Shown here: one piece after another, positions 17,922 through 31,118 of the stretch
Layout of the letters: every line of letters begins with the position of its first letter
Numbering within the stretch: position 1 is the stretch's first letter
Source of the DNA: Corynebacterium jeikeium
GTDB lineage: Bacteria > Actinomycetota > Actinomycetes > Mycobacteriales > Mycobacteriaceae
Assembly (NCBI RefSeq): GCF_000738175.1
Contig: NZ_JFCH01000035.1
Span: 36,677 to 100,676, forward strand
Reading direction: 5' to 3'
DNA: 64,000 nucleotides
Position numbers and translations under genes: made by a program
The notes under the pieces: generated by a model
What the model was told of the DNA's origin: nothing
The model's database searches: none
Seen by the model: the letters and a program-made list of their open reading frames with translations, nothing else

Positions 17922-20123
17922 TTAGTCTTCGGTCCAGGTGCGCACGGGATCCGCGCCATCGGACATGTCGGAGGTGCCCGGCAGGTCGCGCTGCATGTGC
18001 AGGAACTCCAGGTGGCGCTCGTAGAGGTCCAGGACGTTATCGATCAGCTGTTCCGTGGTGTAGCCGTAGATGTCGTAGCCCAGCGAGCCGGTGTTGTCGA
18101 AGACCTCGAGTCGGTAGTAGTTCTCCCCATTGTTAGTGCTGCGGGTGAAGCTCGGCACCGGGTGCTCCAAGGGGTAGATCTGGTAGCGGAAGTCTTGCTC
18201 TTCACCCAGGTGGATGGTGAGGTCTAGCTGGTTTACCGGCAGGTTCGGCACGTCTGCAGCCACCAGCGTAGTGTCGATGCCTTCGTCCTTCAGCTCGCGG
18301 GCAACGGCCTCCAGCGCAGGCTGCGCCACGTTAGTGAGGTACTCGTTGGCCTTGGCCTGGCTAGGCCAGGTGGATGCTCGAGACAGGCGCTTGCGCCAGG
18401 ACTGCTTGTCCCCGCCGGCACCGGAGCGGCCGGACATAGCACTGTGCAGCGAGATGCTGCGGGCCTCGGTGGCGTAGCTCTCCAGGCGCAGAGAACGCCA
18501 CAGACCAAACATGATGAGGTAGATCACGATCGTGAACGGCAGGCCCATCACGATGGTTGCCAGCTGCACTGTTTCGACGCCGTTAACTTGCAGCATGACC
18601 AGGGTCAGCAAGCCGACCAGCACGGCCCAGAAGATGCGGGACCACTTGGCACCGTCCTGGCGGGAATCCTCGATCTTGGAGGTGAAGTTGGCGGTCACCA
18701 GCGCACCGGAGTCGGCGGAGGTGATGTACAGAAGCAGGCCAATCATGGTGCACAGGACGATCAGCACCGCGCCGCCGTTCATGTCCTGCAGCAGTGCGTA
18801 GAAGCCCTGCTCCGGAGTTTCCATGGTGTTGTTGGCGAAATCCATGTCGCCACCGACAACGCGCTTCAGGGCGGTGTTTCCGAACAGGCTCATCCACAGC
18901 AGGATGAACAGGAACGGGATGGTCAGTACGCCGACGACGAACTGGCGCAAGGTGCGGCCGCGGGAAATGCGGGCCAGGAACAGGCCGACGAAGGGCGCCC
19001 AGGCTACCCACCAGGCCCAGAAGAACAGCGTCCACGCGCCCATCCATGCCTTGGTGGCCTCCGGGTCCTCGGAGAAGGCAAACGTGTCCATCGTCATGCC
19101 CGGGAAGGAGGACACATAGTCGCCGATGTTCATCACGAGGGCGTCAAGAAGGAAGGCAGTCTGGCCCGTGACGGTGACATAGAGGACCAGGCCGATGGCG
19201 AGCAACACGTTGATCTCACTCAGGCGCTTAATGCCCTTGTCCACGCCGGAGATGGCGGACAGGGTGGCGATGCCGACGGCGAAGATGATCAGGCCGGATT
19301 GGACGGCCACGCCCTGATCCCAACCGAAGATGAGGTGCAGGCCGTAGGTCAGCTGCACCACGCCGATGCCCAGGGAAGCCGCGATGCCGAAAACGGTGCC
19401 CAGCACAGCGGCGATGTCCACTGCACCGCCGATGGGTCCATGGATGCGCTTACCGATCAGCGGGTACAAGGCGCTGCGGATGGCCAGTGGCATGTTCAGG
19501 CGGTAGGCGTAGTAGCCGAAGGCCATACCCATCAGGGCATACAGGGCCCAACCTGTGATGCCGTAGTGGAACAGTGCCCACACGACTGCCTGCTCTGCAG
19601 CCTCGCGGGTCTGCCCCTCCCCTACTGGCGGCGCCATGTACTGAGTCACCGGCTCCGCGACGGCGAAGAACATCAGATCCACGCCAATGCCGGCGGCGAA
19701 GAGCATCGCCGACCAAGAAAAGAGGCGGAATTGCGGACGGGAGTGGTCCGGCCCCAGGCGAATGTTGCCCGACTTCGAGAAAGCAACCACTAGGACGAAA
19801 ATCACGGCTACCGTCGCGGTGACGATGTAGAACCAGCCGAGGTTCGTGGAGATCCAGCCGGTGACGGTGCCCAGGGTGTCCTTGGCCTGCTCGCGACCGA
19901 AGAAAGCGTAGAGGGCGACGGCCAGGATGCCGAGTGCCGAAACGATGAAGACGGGCCAGTTGGTCTTGGGGTCCGTTACTTCACCCGGCGAATAGCTATC
20001 ACGGTCGTTAACATCAAAAGAGCCGACGATCACTCGCGGGGCAGAGGCTTTTTTCCTGCTCACGAGGCGCCGGGAGGCGCTTTCGGCCGCCTCCGGCTGG
20101 TGGTCGTTTTCGGGATTTGTCAT
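17922..20123 (-). CDS. betT: BCCT-family choline/betaine transporter (copy 2)
   Basis: Second BCCT carrier, 733 residues, starting at ATG 20121-20123 with an AGAGGAG ribosome site; the upstream ATG at 20174 lacks one. About 12 membrane helices (about 60-565) contain the same FFWAWWVAWAPFVGLFLARISRGRT signature, followed by a cytoplasmic C-terminal domain. The N-terminal ~45 residues are charged and differ from copy 1. It is first in the minus-strand order BCCT2-betB-BCCT1 and is divergent from betA across 244 bases. Confidence 0.9.
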   Translation of the reverse strand: MTNPENDHQPEAAESASRRLVSRKKASAPRVIVGSFDVNDRDSYSPGEVTDPKTNWPVFIVSALGILAVALYAFFGREQAKDTLGTVTGWISTNLGWFYIVTATVAVIFVLVVAFSKSGNIRLGPDHSRPQFRLFSWSAMLFAAGIGVDLMFFAVAEPVTQYMAPPVGEGQTREAAEQAVVWALFHYGITGWALYALMGMAFGYYAYRLNMPLAIRSALYPLIGKRIHGPIGGAVDIAAVLGTVFGIAASLGIGVVQLTYGLHLIFGWDQGVAVQSGLIIFAVGIATLSAISGVDKGIKRLSEINVLLAIGLVLYVTVTGQTAFLLDALVMNIGDYVSSFPGMTMDTFAFSEDPEATKAWMGAWTLFFWAWWVAWAPFVGLFLARISRGRTLRQFVVGVLTIPFLFILLWMSLFGNTALKRVVGGDMDFANNTMETPEQGFYALLQDMNGGAVLIVLCTMIGLLLYITSADSGALVTANFTSKIEDSRQDGAKWSRIFWAVLVGLLTLVMLQVNGVETVQLATIVMGLPFTIVIYLIMFGLWRSLRLESYATEARSISLHSAMSGRSGAGGDKQSWRKRLSRASTWPSQAKANEYLTNVAQPALEAVARELKDEGIDTTLVAADVPNLPVNQLDLTIHLGEEQDFRYQIYPLEHPVPSFTRSTNNGENYYRLEVFDNTGSLGYDIYGYTTEQLIDNVLDLYERHLEFLHMQRDLPGTSDMSDGADPVRTWTED

Positions 20124-20367
20124 GTAATTCTCCTCTTGTTCTCCACGATCGCTACTACGCCAAAGGGAGTTCATTTTCTCAGAAATACAATTCCCTAGAA
20201 TACACAGGTCTTTCTAATTTTCCAGCATTACCCCTCACATAGGTGTCTATTTACACTTCACTAGTGAGGTAGATTAATCATGCCTTTTACCTGCCATCTA
20301 GCGATCTGTAAAAGAAAATGGCATACTGGTTTACGTTCAGTCATTTAACTAGGAGGCGAGTGAATAG
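20124..20367. promoter_or_regulatory. Divergent promoter region of the betaine locus
   Basis: AT-rich 244-base gap serving BCCT2-betB-BCCT1 (minus) and betA (plus). It contains the perfect 10-bp palindrome TCACTAGTGA at 20258-20267 and a TGCCAT...ATGGCA inverted pair around 20293-20323. An AGGAGG ribosome site precedes betA. No regulator gene of the BetI type is visible in the window. The palindrome is a candidate operator. Confidence 0.55.
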
Positions 20368-22152
20368 ATGAGCTTCATTGACAAGCTGATTCCAGGAAAG
20401 AAGAACGACACCACAGGCCAGGTAATCGAAGACCGTCGTCGGGACATCGTCATCGTTGGCGGCGGTTCCGCAGGTTCCGTATTGGCCAACCGACTCTCTG
20501 AAGACTCCACCAAGGACGTCATGGTCCTGGAGGCCGGCCGCCCGGACTCCCTGTGGGATCTGTTCATCCACATGCCGGCGGCGTTCTCCTTCCCCATCGG
20601 CGACAAGCACTACGACTGGCAGTACGAATCCGAGCCGGAACCGGAGATGAACGGCCGTCGTATCTACCACGCCCGCGGCAAGGTGCTGGGTGGCTCCTCC
20701 TCCATCAACGGCATGATCTTCCAGCGCGGCAACCCGATGGACTACGAGAAGTGGGGCAAGCTGCCTGGCATGTCCAACTGGGGTTGGAGCCACGTCCTGC
20801 CCTACTTCAACAAGATGGAAACCGCTCTGGGCGCCGACGCTAACGACCCGCGCCGCGGCCACAACGGCCCGCTGAAGCTGACCCGCGGCCCGGCCACCAG
20901 CCCGCTGTTCCAGGCCTTCTTCAAGTCCGTCCAGCAGGCCGGCTACAACCTCACCAACGACGTCAACGGCTACCGCCAGGAGGGCTTCGCTCCCTTCGAC
21001 CGCAACATCTTGGGCGGCAAGCGCCTCTCCGCCGCTCGCGCCTACCTGCACCCGGTCATGAACCGCAAGAACCTGGACGTGCGCACTCGCGCCTACACCA
21101 CGCAGGTCATCATCGAAAATGGCAAGGCGGTAGGCCTGGAGTACCAGTGGAAGGGCCAGACCCACCGTGTCTTCGCCGACAAGGTCATCCTCTGTGGCGG
21201 CGCCTTCAACACCCCACAGCTGCTGGAGCTGTCCGGCATCGGTGACCGCGAGGTCCTGGAAAAGGCTGGCGTCGAGGTCAAGAAGCACCTGCCCGGCGTG
21301 GGCAACAACCTGCAGGACCACCTCGAGGTCTACGTGCAGTACAACTGCACCCAGCCGGTGAGCTCCCAGCCGTACTACAAGATGATCAACCGCCCGTTCA
21401 TCGGCCTGCAGTGGCTGCTGACCCGCCGCGGCCCGGTTGCTTCCTCCCACTTCGAGGCCGGCGGCTTCGCCCGCTCCAACGAGAACGAGGACTACCCGAA
21501 CCTGATGTTCCACTTCCTGCCGATGGCGATCCGCTACGACGGTTCCCAGCCGGAGGGCGAGCACGGCTTCCAGTTCCACGTCGGCCCGATGTACTCCGAC
21601 ACCAAGGGCCACGTGCACATCAAGTCGAACGACCCGAAGGACAAGCCGGAGATCCTGTTCAACTACCTGGCCACCGAGCAGGACCGCCGCGAGTGGGTCG
21701 AGGCCGTGCGCACTTCCCGCAAGCTGCTGGATACCCCGGCGATGAAGGAATTCACCGACGGCGAGATCTCCCCCGGCGCTGCCGTGGAGACCGACGAGGA
21801 AATCCTGGAGTGGGTCCGCAACGACGCAGAGACCGCTCTGCACCCGTCTTGCACCGCCAAGATGGGCCCGGCGGACGACGAGATGGCCGTTGTCGACCCG
21901 GAGACCATGCAGGTCCACGGTGTTGAGGGTCTGTACATCGCCGATGCATCGGTCATGCCGATCATCACCAACGGCAACATCTACGCGCCGGTCATCATGC
22001 TGGCAGAGAAGGCCGCCGACCTGATCAAGGGCGACAAGCCCCTGGATCCGATCGACATCCCCTTCTACCACGCCAAGCAGGACATGCCGCTGTACGCAGA
22101 AGGCGACGAGCCCCGCGATCACGTCAACGCCATCCCGGGCGCTGACCACTAG
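20368..22152 (+). CDS. betA: Choline dehydrogenase (GMC oxidoreductase)
   Basis: FAD enzyme oxidising choline to betaine aldehyde, and possibly further. The 594-residue GMC-family protein has the FAD-binding segment [20 protein letters not shown] (about 27-46), the GMC signature [18 protein letters not shown] (about 106-123), and the second signature [16 protein letters not shown]. The C-terminal active-site region reads HPSCTAKMG and later [18 protein letters not shown]. Its partner enzyme betB is on the opposite strand 2.5 kb away. It converges on trmD with 3 bases between the stops. Confidence 0.94.
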   Translation: MSFIDKLIPGKKNDTTGQVIEDRRRDIVIVGGGSAGSVLANRLSEDSTKDVMVLEAGRPDSLWDLFIHMPAAFSFPIGDKHYDWQYESEPEPEMNGRRIYHARGKVLGGSSSINGMIFQRGNPMDYEKWGKLPGMSNWGWSHVLPYFNKMETALGADANDPRRGHNGPLKLTRGPATSPLFQAFFKSVQQAGYNLTNDVNGYRQEGFAPFDRNILGGKRLSAARAYLHPVMNRKNLDVRTRAYTTQVIIENGKAVGLEYQWKGQTHRVFADKVILCGGAFNTPQLLELSGIGDREVLEKAGVEVKKHLPGVGNNLQDHLEVYVQYNCTQPVSSQPYYKMINRPFIGLQWLLTRRGPVASSHFEAGGFARSNENEDYPNLMFHFLPMAIRYDGSQPEGEHGFQFHVGPMYSDTKGHVHIKSNDPKDKPEILFNYLATEQDRREWVEAVRTSRKLLDTPAMKEFTDGEISPGAAVETDEEILEWVRNDAETALHPSCTAKMGPADDEMAVVDPETMQVHGVEGLYIADASVMPIITNGNIYAPVIMLAEKAADLIKGDKPLDPIDIPFYHAKQDMPLYAEGDEPRDHVNAIPGADH

Positions 22153-22155
22153 TTG

Positions 22156-23004
22156 CTAGGGCTCCAGCCCGTCCAGATACGCCCGATCTGCCTTGGATAG
22201 CTCCACGCTATCCAGCAGGTCCGGGCGTATTTTTTTGGTCCGGGCGAGGGATTGTTCGCGCCGCCACTGCGCAATCTTCGCGTGGTTGCCGCTAAACAGC
22301 ACGTCCGGCACGTCCAGCCCGCGCCACTGCCGGGGGCGGGTGTAGCTGGGGCCTTCCAGCAGGCCGTCCTGGAAGGAATCCTCCTGATGGCTGGCCTGGT
22401 TGCCCAGCACGCCGGGGATCAGCCGCACCATCGCCTCGGCCATAACCAGCACGGCGACCTCCCCGCCGATCAGCACATAGTCACCAATGCTGACTTCCTC
22501 CACGCGGTAGCGGTTCTGCGCATCATCCACCACACGCTGGTCGATCCCCTCGTAGCGGCCGCAGGCAAACACAACGTGCTCTTCGTTGCTCCACCGTTCT
22601 GCCATGTCTTGGGTGAACGGTTTTCCTGCGGGTGTAGGGACAATAAGCAGAGGTTTTGTGACGCCACCCGCCTCCTCCCCTAAAGGCTCAGCATCGCCAT
22701 TAGTAGTGGCTGGGCGCAGGTTGCGCTTGTGCTCCGCGGAGCTTTCCAGGTCGCTGACCGTGGCCGCCGGGCCGGTGCCAGCCGCGACGTCATCAAGAGC
22801 AGGCCCCCAGACCTCGGGCTTCATCACCATGCCGGGGCCTCCGCCGCACGGGGTGGAATCCACTGACTGGTGGACGTCGCTGGTCCAGGCGCGCAGGTTA
22901 TGCACGCCAACGCTTAGGATCCCCTGTTCGATGGCTTTACCCAGGAGCGCGTGGCGCAGCGGCTCCAAATATTCGGGAAAGATCGTTACTACGTCTAGAC
23001 GCAA
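22156..23004 (-). CDS. trmD: tRNA (guanine-37-N1)-methyltransferase TrmD
   Basis: SPOUT methyltransferase that makes m1G37 and prevents +1 frameshifts. The knotted core shows [23 protein letters not shown] and [30 protein letters not shown]; the C-terminal domain has [22 protein letters not shown]. At 282 residues it is longer than usual because of about 37 extra low-complexity residues at about 81-117. That insert holds a T-tract/TGACGCC motif at 22652-22665. It follows rimM with 2 bases between. Confidence 0.95.
   Translation of the reverse strand: MRLDVVTIFPEYLEPLRHALLGKAIEQGILSVGVHNLRAWTSDVHQSVDSTPCGGGPGMVMKPEVWGPALDDVAAGTGPAATVSDLESSAEHKRNLRPATTNGDAEPLGEEAGGVTKPLLIVPTPAGKPFTQDMAERWSNEEHVVFACGRYEGIDQRVVDDAQNRYRVEEVSIGDYVLIGGEVAVLVMAEAMVRLIPGVLGNQASHQEDSFQDGLLEGPSYTRPRQWRGLDVPDVLFSGNHAKIAQWRREQSLARTKKIRPDLLDSVELSKADRAYLDGLEP
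22652..22665 (+). repeat. T-tract + TGACGCC motif inside trmD
   Basis: GGTTTTGTGACGCC; on the coding strand it spells Gly-Val-Thr-Lys in the non-conserved insert of TrmD. Confidence 0.45.
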
Positions 23005-23006
23005 AA

Positions 23007-23570
23007 CTAGCTCAGCTCCAAAAGCCCCTCGGGCGGTGTGAGTACGAGGATATCCTCTTCCAGGTCTACAACCGGGACAATCTGGTGGCGGAAGGGTACG
23101 AGCACTTCCTTTCCAGCGGTCGGCAGCTGGGATTCGGCGTCAATAAGAATAACGAGCAACTGCCCGGCCGGAGTGTGCTCGACGGCAACAACCTCCCCGA
23201 CAAGATCCCCGAGCTGGATCTCGTCGCCCTCCAGGTCCGTGCCAGGGGCGAGGAGGTAGGCGGTGAGACCTTCGAGTTCGTGGTCGTAGAAACCATCGTC
23301 GTCCTCATCGTGCACGGGGGCGGCGAAGAAGCGCACGCCGCGTAGGGACTCAGCGGCCGTACGGTCGACGACCTCCTCGAAGGTGACCAACAGGCGCCCC
23401 TGGTGCGGGCGGAAGGAACGGACGGTCAAGGACAGCTCCTTGCCCGCTTGCTTGCCCTTCAGAACCTCGCCGGCAGCGAAGCGCTGCTCGGGAGTATCGG
23501 TTGTGGGGTCGACCACAACCTCTCCCCGTACGCCATGGGGTTTGATCACCCTGCCGATCTGCAGTTCCAT
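23007..23570 (-). CDS. rimM: 16S rRNA processing protein RimM
   Basis: Assists maturation of the 30S head and binds S19. The 187-residue protein starts with the family motif [20 protein letters not shown] and has the PRC-barrel half with [37 protein letters not shown] and [29 protein letters not shown]. It is immediately upstream of trmD. The rpsP gene that normally precedes it is separated here by gdhA. Confidence 0.96.
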   Translation of the reverse strand: MELQIGRVIKPHGVRGEVVVDPTTDTPEQRFAAGEVLKGKQAGKELSLTVRSFRPHQGRLLVTFEEVVDRTAAESLRGVRFFAAPVHDEDDDGFYDHELEGLTAYLLAPGTDLEGDEIQLGDLVGEVVAVEHTPAGQLLVILIDAESQLPTAGKEVLVPFRHQIVPVVDLEEDILVLTPPEGLLELS

Positions 23571-23573
23571 AGG

Positions 23574-24987
<1,414 letters not shown>

Positions 24988-25095
24988 TTAGTCTACTCCC
25001 CATGACTGACAACACATTCAAGTGGTGCGTGCCGGGGGCAATCGCCGCAACGGATAGCGTGAAAGACAACTTGAAATCCACCCTACAAATACAGA

Positions 25096-25131
25096 AACCC
25101 CAGGTGAGCAGTAACTACTCAACCTGGGGTT
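25096..25131 (-). terminator. Hairpin after rpsP
   Basis: Stem of 10 bp (AACCCCAGGT with ACCTGGGGTT) extended by GAG/CTC, beginning 34 bases past the rpsP stop. The T-run on the minus strand is weak, so some read-through into gdhA is possible. Confidence 0.7.
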
Positions 25132-25164
25132 AGGAATCAGGTGACGGTTCGTACCGCCGCCCCC

Positions 25165-25698
25165 TTACTCTGCGGACTCGGCCTCAGCCTCTGCCTCGCC
25201 CTCGGAGTCAGCCTCAGCGGCCTCGGCCTTCTCGGCTTCCTCAGCTGCCTTAGCAGCAGCCTCTTCCTCAGCGGCAGCCTCAGCAGCGGCCTTAGCCTCT
25301 GCCTCTTCCTTGGCCTTGCGCTTCTTCTCGGTGATAGCCTCTGCGGTCGGGCCATCTGCAGCCTCAGCCAGAGCCTCGTTGAACAGATCCAGCTTGGACT
25401 TCTTCTCCTCGGCAACCTTCAGGGTGCCCTCGGCGCCCTCGATGCCCTTGAACTTCTGCCAGTCGCCGGTGATCTTCAGGAGAGCCAGAACCGGCTCGGT
25501 CGGCTGTGCGCCGACACCCAGCCAGTACTGTGCGCGCTCAGAGTCGATCTGGATCAAGGACGGCTCCTGGGTGGGCTGGTAGATGCCCAGGTTCTCGATG
25601 ATCTTTCCGGAACGCTTGGTGCGAGCATCCTGAACGACGACGCGGTACTCCGGGGTACGGATCTTACCCAGGCGCTGCAGCTTAATCTTGACGGCCAT
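25165..25698 (-). CDS. rpsP: 30S ribosomal protein S16 with long acidic tail
   Basis: Small-subunit protein needed for 30S assembly. The core (about residues 1-85) is clear: [43 protein letters not shown] and [23 protein letters not shown]. The rest, to 177 residues, is an Ala/Glu/Lys-rich low-complexity tail, as in other corynebacterial S16 proteins. It lies downstream of ffh across a 231-base gap and has a hairpin at its 3' end. Confidence 0.96.
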   Translation of the reverse strand: MAVKIKLQRLGKIRTPEYRVVVQDARTKRSGKIIENLGIYQPTQEPSLIQIDSERAQYWLGVGAQPTEPVLALLKITGDWQKFKGIEGAEGTLKVAEEKKSKLDLFNEALAEAADGPTAEAITEKKRKAKEEAEAKAAAEAAAEEEAAAKAAEEAEKAEAAEADSEGEAEAEAESAE

Positions 25699-25830
25699 GT
25701 GATGGCTCCTTTTCTTCTAGTTGGTCACTGGGCAGTTCAGACACTCTGCGAAAAATCTCTGCGGATAACCCGCTAAAAAAAATTTCTGGCCAGAGCCGGT
25801 TCAACCCTTCGTATTTTTGCTGCGCGTGAC

Positions 25831-25858
25831 CACCGGCCGACCGTGGTCGGGGACGGTG
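25831..25858 (-). terminator. Hairpin downstream of ffh
   Basis: Nested arms CACCG...CGGTG and CCGAC...GTCGG around CGTG, 72 bases past the ffh stop. No T-run follows, so function as a terminator is only possible. Confidence 0.4.
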
Positions 25859-25929
25859 TTACACAGACAACCTGCATAAGTGTAGTAGCCGGCACCCACG
25901 GGAACCAAATCCCCTGCTGGAGGTGCCCT

Positions 25930-27513
25930 CTACTTCTTCGGGAAGTTCATCTTCGACAGGTCAATGCCTTCGAAGCCCGGGGGAAGCTGCTCCTGCATCT
26001 TCTCCAGGTCCTTCATGCTGGGCATTCCGCCGCCCATACCCGGCATGCCCGGCATGCCCGGCATCCCCTGGCCGCCGCCCATGCCCTTACGCATGTTCTT
26101 GCGCTTCTTGGCGTTTTTGCCCTTCTTGCCCTTGCGGTGCACCTTTTGCTTCTTGGTTGCAGAGCGTCCGCCCATGCCGAACTGGCCGGCCATCTTGCCC
26201 ATCATCTTCTTGGCCTCGAAGAAGCGCTCGACCAGCTTGTTCACGTCGGAGACGCTAACACCGGAGCCGTTTGCGATGCGCTTGCGGCGGGAGGCGTTCA
26301 GGATCTTCGGGTCCTGGCGCTCAGCCGGGGTCATACCGCGGATGATGGCCTGGATGCGGTCCAGTTCCTTTTCATCGACCATGTCGGCCATCTTCGACAT
26401 CTGGGAGCCACCGGGCATCATCTTCAGGATGTTGCCCAAGGGACCCATCTTGCGGATCATCAGCATTTGCTCGAGGAAGTCCTCCAGCGTCAGGTCGCCG
26501 GAGGCCATGCGCATGGCAGAGTCTTCGGCCTTTTCGGCGTCCAGCACCTGCTCGGCCTGCTCGATCAGGGTGAGCACGTCACCCATGCCGAGGATGCGGT
26601 TAGCCATGCGGTCCGGGTGGAAGATGTCGAAGTCTTCCTGCTTCTCGCCGGTGGAGGCGAACAGAATCGGCTTGCCGGTGACCTCGCGAATCGACAGTGC
26701 GGCACCACCGCGGGCGTCACCATCCAGCTTCGTCAGGACGACACCCGTGAAGTCCACGCCATCGCGGAACGCCTCGGCCGTGGTAACGGCATCCTGGCCG
26801 ATCATGGCGTCAATAACAAAGAGCACCTCGTCGGGCTCCACCGCATCGCGAATGTTGCGCGCCTGGCGCATGAGCTCCTCGTCGATGCCCAAGCGACCAG
26901 CGGTATCGATAATGACGATGTCGTGCTGGCTGCGGTAAGCCTCTTCGATACCGCGCTGCGCGACGTCGACGGGATCACCGTGGCTGGTGCCCATCTCGTG
27001 GTCGTGGGAATCCAGGCTGGTGCCCGGATCCGGAGCAAAGGTCTTTACACCGGCGCGTTCACCGACGATCTGCAGCTGCTGCACCGCACCCGGACGCTGC
27101 AGGTCACAGGCCACCAGCATGGGTGTGTGGCCCTTCTTAGCCAGGTGTAGGGCCAGCTTACCGGCCAGGGTGGTCTTACCGGCACCCTGCAAACCGGCCA
27201 ACATGATGACTGTCGGCGGGTGCTTAGCCAGGTTCAGCCTACGGGTCTCGCCACCGAGGATCTCCTTGAGTTCCTCGTTGACGATCTTGATGACCTGCTG
27301 TGCCGGGTTCAGCGCCTCGGATACCTCTGCCCCAGCGGCGCGCTCCTTGATGCGCTTGATAAAGGCGCGCACCACCGGGAGGGATACGTCTGCCTCCAAG
27401 AGCGCAAGGCGGATCTCGCGCGCGGTGGCATTAATATCAGCCTCGGACAGCTTGCCCTTGCCACGAAGGCCCTTCATGGCAGATTGCAGGCGGTCTGACA
27501 AAGACTCAAACAC
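25930..27513 (-). CDS. ffh: Signal recognition particle protein Ffh
   Basis: SRP54 GTPase that targets membrane and secreted proteins with FtsY. The 527-residue protein has the N domain (about 1-90), the G domain with Walker A GLQGAGKTTLAGK (about 107-119), VACDLQRPGAVQQL, IIDTAGR and LTKLDGDARGG, and a methionine-rich M domain (after about 300) with a basic KKRKNMRKG region. It ends in a Gly-Met-Pro repeat tract (MPGMPGMPGMGGGM). It follows glnK; a glnD gene is not present between them. Confidence 0.97.
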   Translation of the reverse strand: MFESLSDRLQSAMKGLRGKGKLSEADINATAREIRLALLEADVSLPVVRAFIKRIKERAAGAEVSEALNPAQQVIKIVNEELKEILGGETRRLNLAKHPPTVIMLAGLQGAGKTTLAGKLALHLAKKGHTPMLVACDLQRPGAVQQLQIVGERAGVKTFAPDPGTSLDSHDHEMGTSHGDPVDVAQRGIEEAYRSQHDIVIIDTAGRLGIDEELMRQARNIRDAVEPDEVLFVIDAMIGQDAVTTAEAFRDGVDFTGVVLTKLDGDARGGAALSIREVTGKPILFASTGEKQEDFDIFHPDRMANRILGMGDVLTLIEQAEQVLDAEKAEDSAMRMASGDLTLEDFLEQMLMIRKMGPLGNILKMMPGGSQMSKMADMVDEKELDRIQAIIRGMTPAERQDPKILNASRRKRIANGSGVSVSDVNKLVERFFEAKKMMGKMAGQFGMGGRSATKKQKVHRKGKKGKNAKKRKNMRKGMGGGQGMPGMPGMPGMGGGMPSMKDLEKMQEQLPPGFEGIDLSKMNFPKK

Positions 27514-27628
27514 TACTTAGTGCTCCCTTGTAGGTATCGGAGGTTGGCTTATAACTCCCCTAGCTTAGCCAGTGGCCTACACGACAGTCACATTTCACCG
27601 GTGTTTTAGAGCGTTTTAGAGCGCCGCT

Positions 27629-29370
<1,742 letters not shown>

Positions 29371-29495
29371 TTTTCACATCCATATCTGTGAGTCTCAGCA
29401 CTTGTGCTGCAAAGAATAAAATGCTGAAAACTCGCATTCAGGAAAGAAAAAATTTTTTGAGACGCAGATCACTGAATTTTTGGCCGGTCAACGCG

Positions 29496-29530
29496 AATAA
29501 CCCCGTACGCTGCACACATACGGGGTTATT
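29496..29530 (-). terminator. Hairpin after ftsY
   Basis: Perfect 12-bp stem (AATAACCCCGTA with TACGGGGTTATT, 11-base loop) between ftsY and amtB, with a T-run on the plus side (29536 onward). It is best read as the ftsY terminator; it also abuts a TTTACGTAAA palindrome at 29529-29538. Confidence 0.75.
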
Positions 29531-29574
29531 TACGTAAATTTTTTAGTTTTTTGCTGTCCGAAGGGGCTTATTTT

Positions 29575-31074
29575 TTACCCCAGCAGTGCATCGACGAAGC
29601 TTTCGACCTCGAACGGGGCCAGGTCGTCCGCGCCTTCGCCGAGGCCCACCATCTTCACCGGCACACCGAGTTCTTCCTGTACCTGGAAGACGATGCCGCC
29701 CTTTGCGGTGCCGTCGAGCTTGGTAAGTACCACGCCGGAAATGTCCACGACCTCGCGGAACGTGCGTGCCTGCATGAGGCCGTTCTGGCCGACGGTCGCG
29801 TCCAGCACCAGTAGCACCTCGTCGACCTTCGCCTTCTTCTCCACCACGCGCTTGACCTTGCCCAGCTGATCCATCAGGCCCACGCTGGTGTGCAGGCGGC
29901 CAGCGGTATCGACCAGGACGACGTCCACGCCGGAGTCGATGCCCTTGGCCACTGCGTCGAACGCAACGGAGGCTGGGTCTGCTCCCTCTGCGCCGCGTAC
30001 TGTTTCTGCCCCCACTCGACGCCCCCACGTCTCCAGCTGGTCAGCCGCAGCCGCACGGAACGTATCCGCCGCGCCGAGCAAAACCTTGTGGCCCATGCCG
30101 ATGAGCACGCGGGACAGCTTACCGGTGGTGGTGGTCTTACCGGTTCCGTTGACGCCCACCACCATGATCACGGCCGGCTTGCCCTCGTAGGGCATGGCCT
30201 TGATGGAGCGGTCCATGTCCGGCTTGCAGGCATCGATCAGCGCCTCGCGGAGCATGCCACGGGCTTCTTCCTCGCTGGAAACGCCATTGACGGCGATGCG
30301 CTCGCGGAGGTCGTCAACGACCTTCATCGTGGTTGGGGTACCCAGGTCCGCCATCAGGAGGGTGTCTTCGATCTCCTCCCATGCGTCCTCGTCGAGGTCG
30401 CCGGCACTCAGGATGCCGAGCACGCCACGGCCAATGACATTCTGTGACTTGGACATGCGACCGCGCAGCTTGCCCAGGCGGCCCTGGACGGGCGCGATCT
30501 CCTCGCGCTGTTCTGCGGGGGCTGGCTCGGGTTCGGGAGTCGGCTCAGGCTCGGGTTCCGGCTCGGAGATCGGCTCTGGTACCGGTTCTGCTTTAGGCTC
30601 AGCGACAGGCTCCGGCTCCTCCACCGGCTCTGGCTTGGTCGTGGGCGCCGGGGTCGGAGCGGTCTTCGACGCCTCTGGTTCGGGTGTCGGCTCGGGCTCT
30701 GGGGTTGCTTCCGGCTCGGAGGTCGCTTCTGGTTCCGGGGTCGGCTCCGGTTCCGGCGTCGGTTCCGGGGCAGCCTTGGGCTCTGGGGTTGCCTCCGGGG
30801 TTTCCTTCGGCTTCTTCAGCTCCTGGTCGGGGCGCAACTCCGGCTGCTTCTCGGCGGTCGCGGCACCGGCTCCGGCGCCACCACCGGCGGTGAAGTTAAA
30901 CCCGCCCTGGGCCTTGTAATCGCCACTGCTGGGCTTCTTCTGCTCGATCTCCTCCTTCTTCTCGAAGGAAACCTGCTTCGCCTTGTTTCGGCGCAAACCC
31001 AGAACAACAAGAATCGCCACGACAATGGCGAGAACCAAAAGTCCAATGAGGACCCACATCAAGACAGTATTCAT
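29575..31074 (-). CDS. ftsY: SRP receptor FtsY with membrane anchor and Glu-Pro repeat region
   Basis: SRP receptor GTPase. The 499-residue protein has an N-terminal membrane helix (about 5-27, [23 protein letters not shown]), then a long acidic Pro-Glu-Thr repeat region (about 85-195) made of [12 protein letters not shown] units. The NG domain begins about 200 and contains Walker [14 protein letters not shown] near 306, [20 protein letters not shown] and [11 protein letters not shown]. The linker is unusually long and its DNA (about 30490-30820) is repetitive. The smc-to-ftsY order is conserved in the genus. Confidence 0.96.
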   Translation of the reverse strand: MNTVLMWVLIGLLVLAIVVAILVVLGLRRNKAKQVSFEKKEEIEQKKPSSGDYKAQGGFNFTAGGGAGAGAATAEKQPELRPDQELKKPKETPEATPEPKAAPEPTPEPEPTPEPEATSEPEATPEPEPTPEPEASKTAPTPAPTTKPEPVEEPEPVAEPKAEPVPEPISEPEPEPEPTPEPEPAPAEQREEIAPVQGRLGKLRGRMSKSQNVIGRGVLGILSAGDLDEDAWEEIEDTLLMADLGTPTTMKVVDDLRERIAVNGVSSEEEARGMLREALIDACKPDMDRSIKAMPYEGKPAVIMVVGVNGTGKTTTTGKLSRVLIGMGHKVLLGAADTFRAAAADQLETWGRRVGAETVRGAEGADPASVAFDAVAKGIDSGVDVVLVDTAGRLHTSVGLMDQLGKVKRVVEKKAKVDEVLLVLDATVGQNGLMQARTFREVVDISGVVLTKLDGTAKGGIVFQVQEELGVPVKMVGLGEGADDLAPFEVESFVDALLG

Positions 31075-31118
31075 AGCCTCCAGTGAATCAGAACTTCGCG
31101 GCTAATGCCGACTCACGG

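Noticed and set aside
16332..18227. Long plus-strand open frame (631 codons) opposite betB and BCCT2
   Set aside because: It is antisense to clear betB/BCCT coding sequence; high GC makes long antisense frames common, and the translation has no family-like motif.
20341..22149. Long minus-strand open frame (602 codons) opposite betA
   Set aside because: betA is a complete GMC oxidoreductase with its own ribosome site; the antisense frame is Val/Leu/Gly-rich shadow sequence.
29371..29574. AmtR operator upstream of amtB
   Set aside because: No CTAT-N6-ATAG arrangement was found in the AT-rich upstream region.
30194..30919. Gly/Ser-rich plus-strand frame opposite ftsY
   Set aside because: The repeats mirror the Glu-Pro repeat DNA of ftsY; the real product is FtsY.
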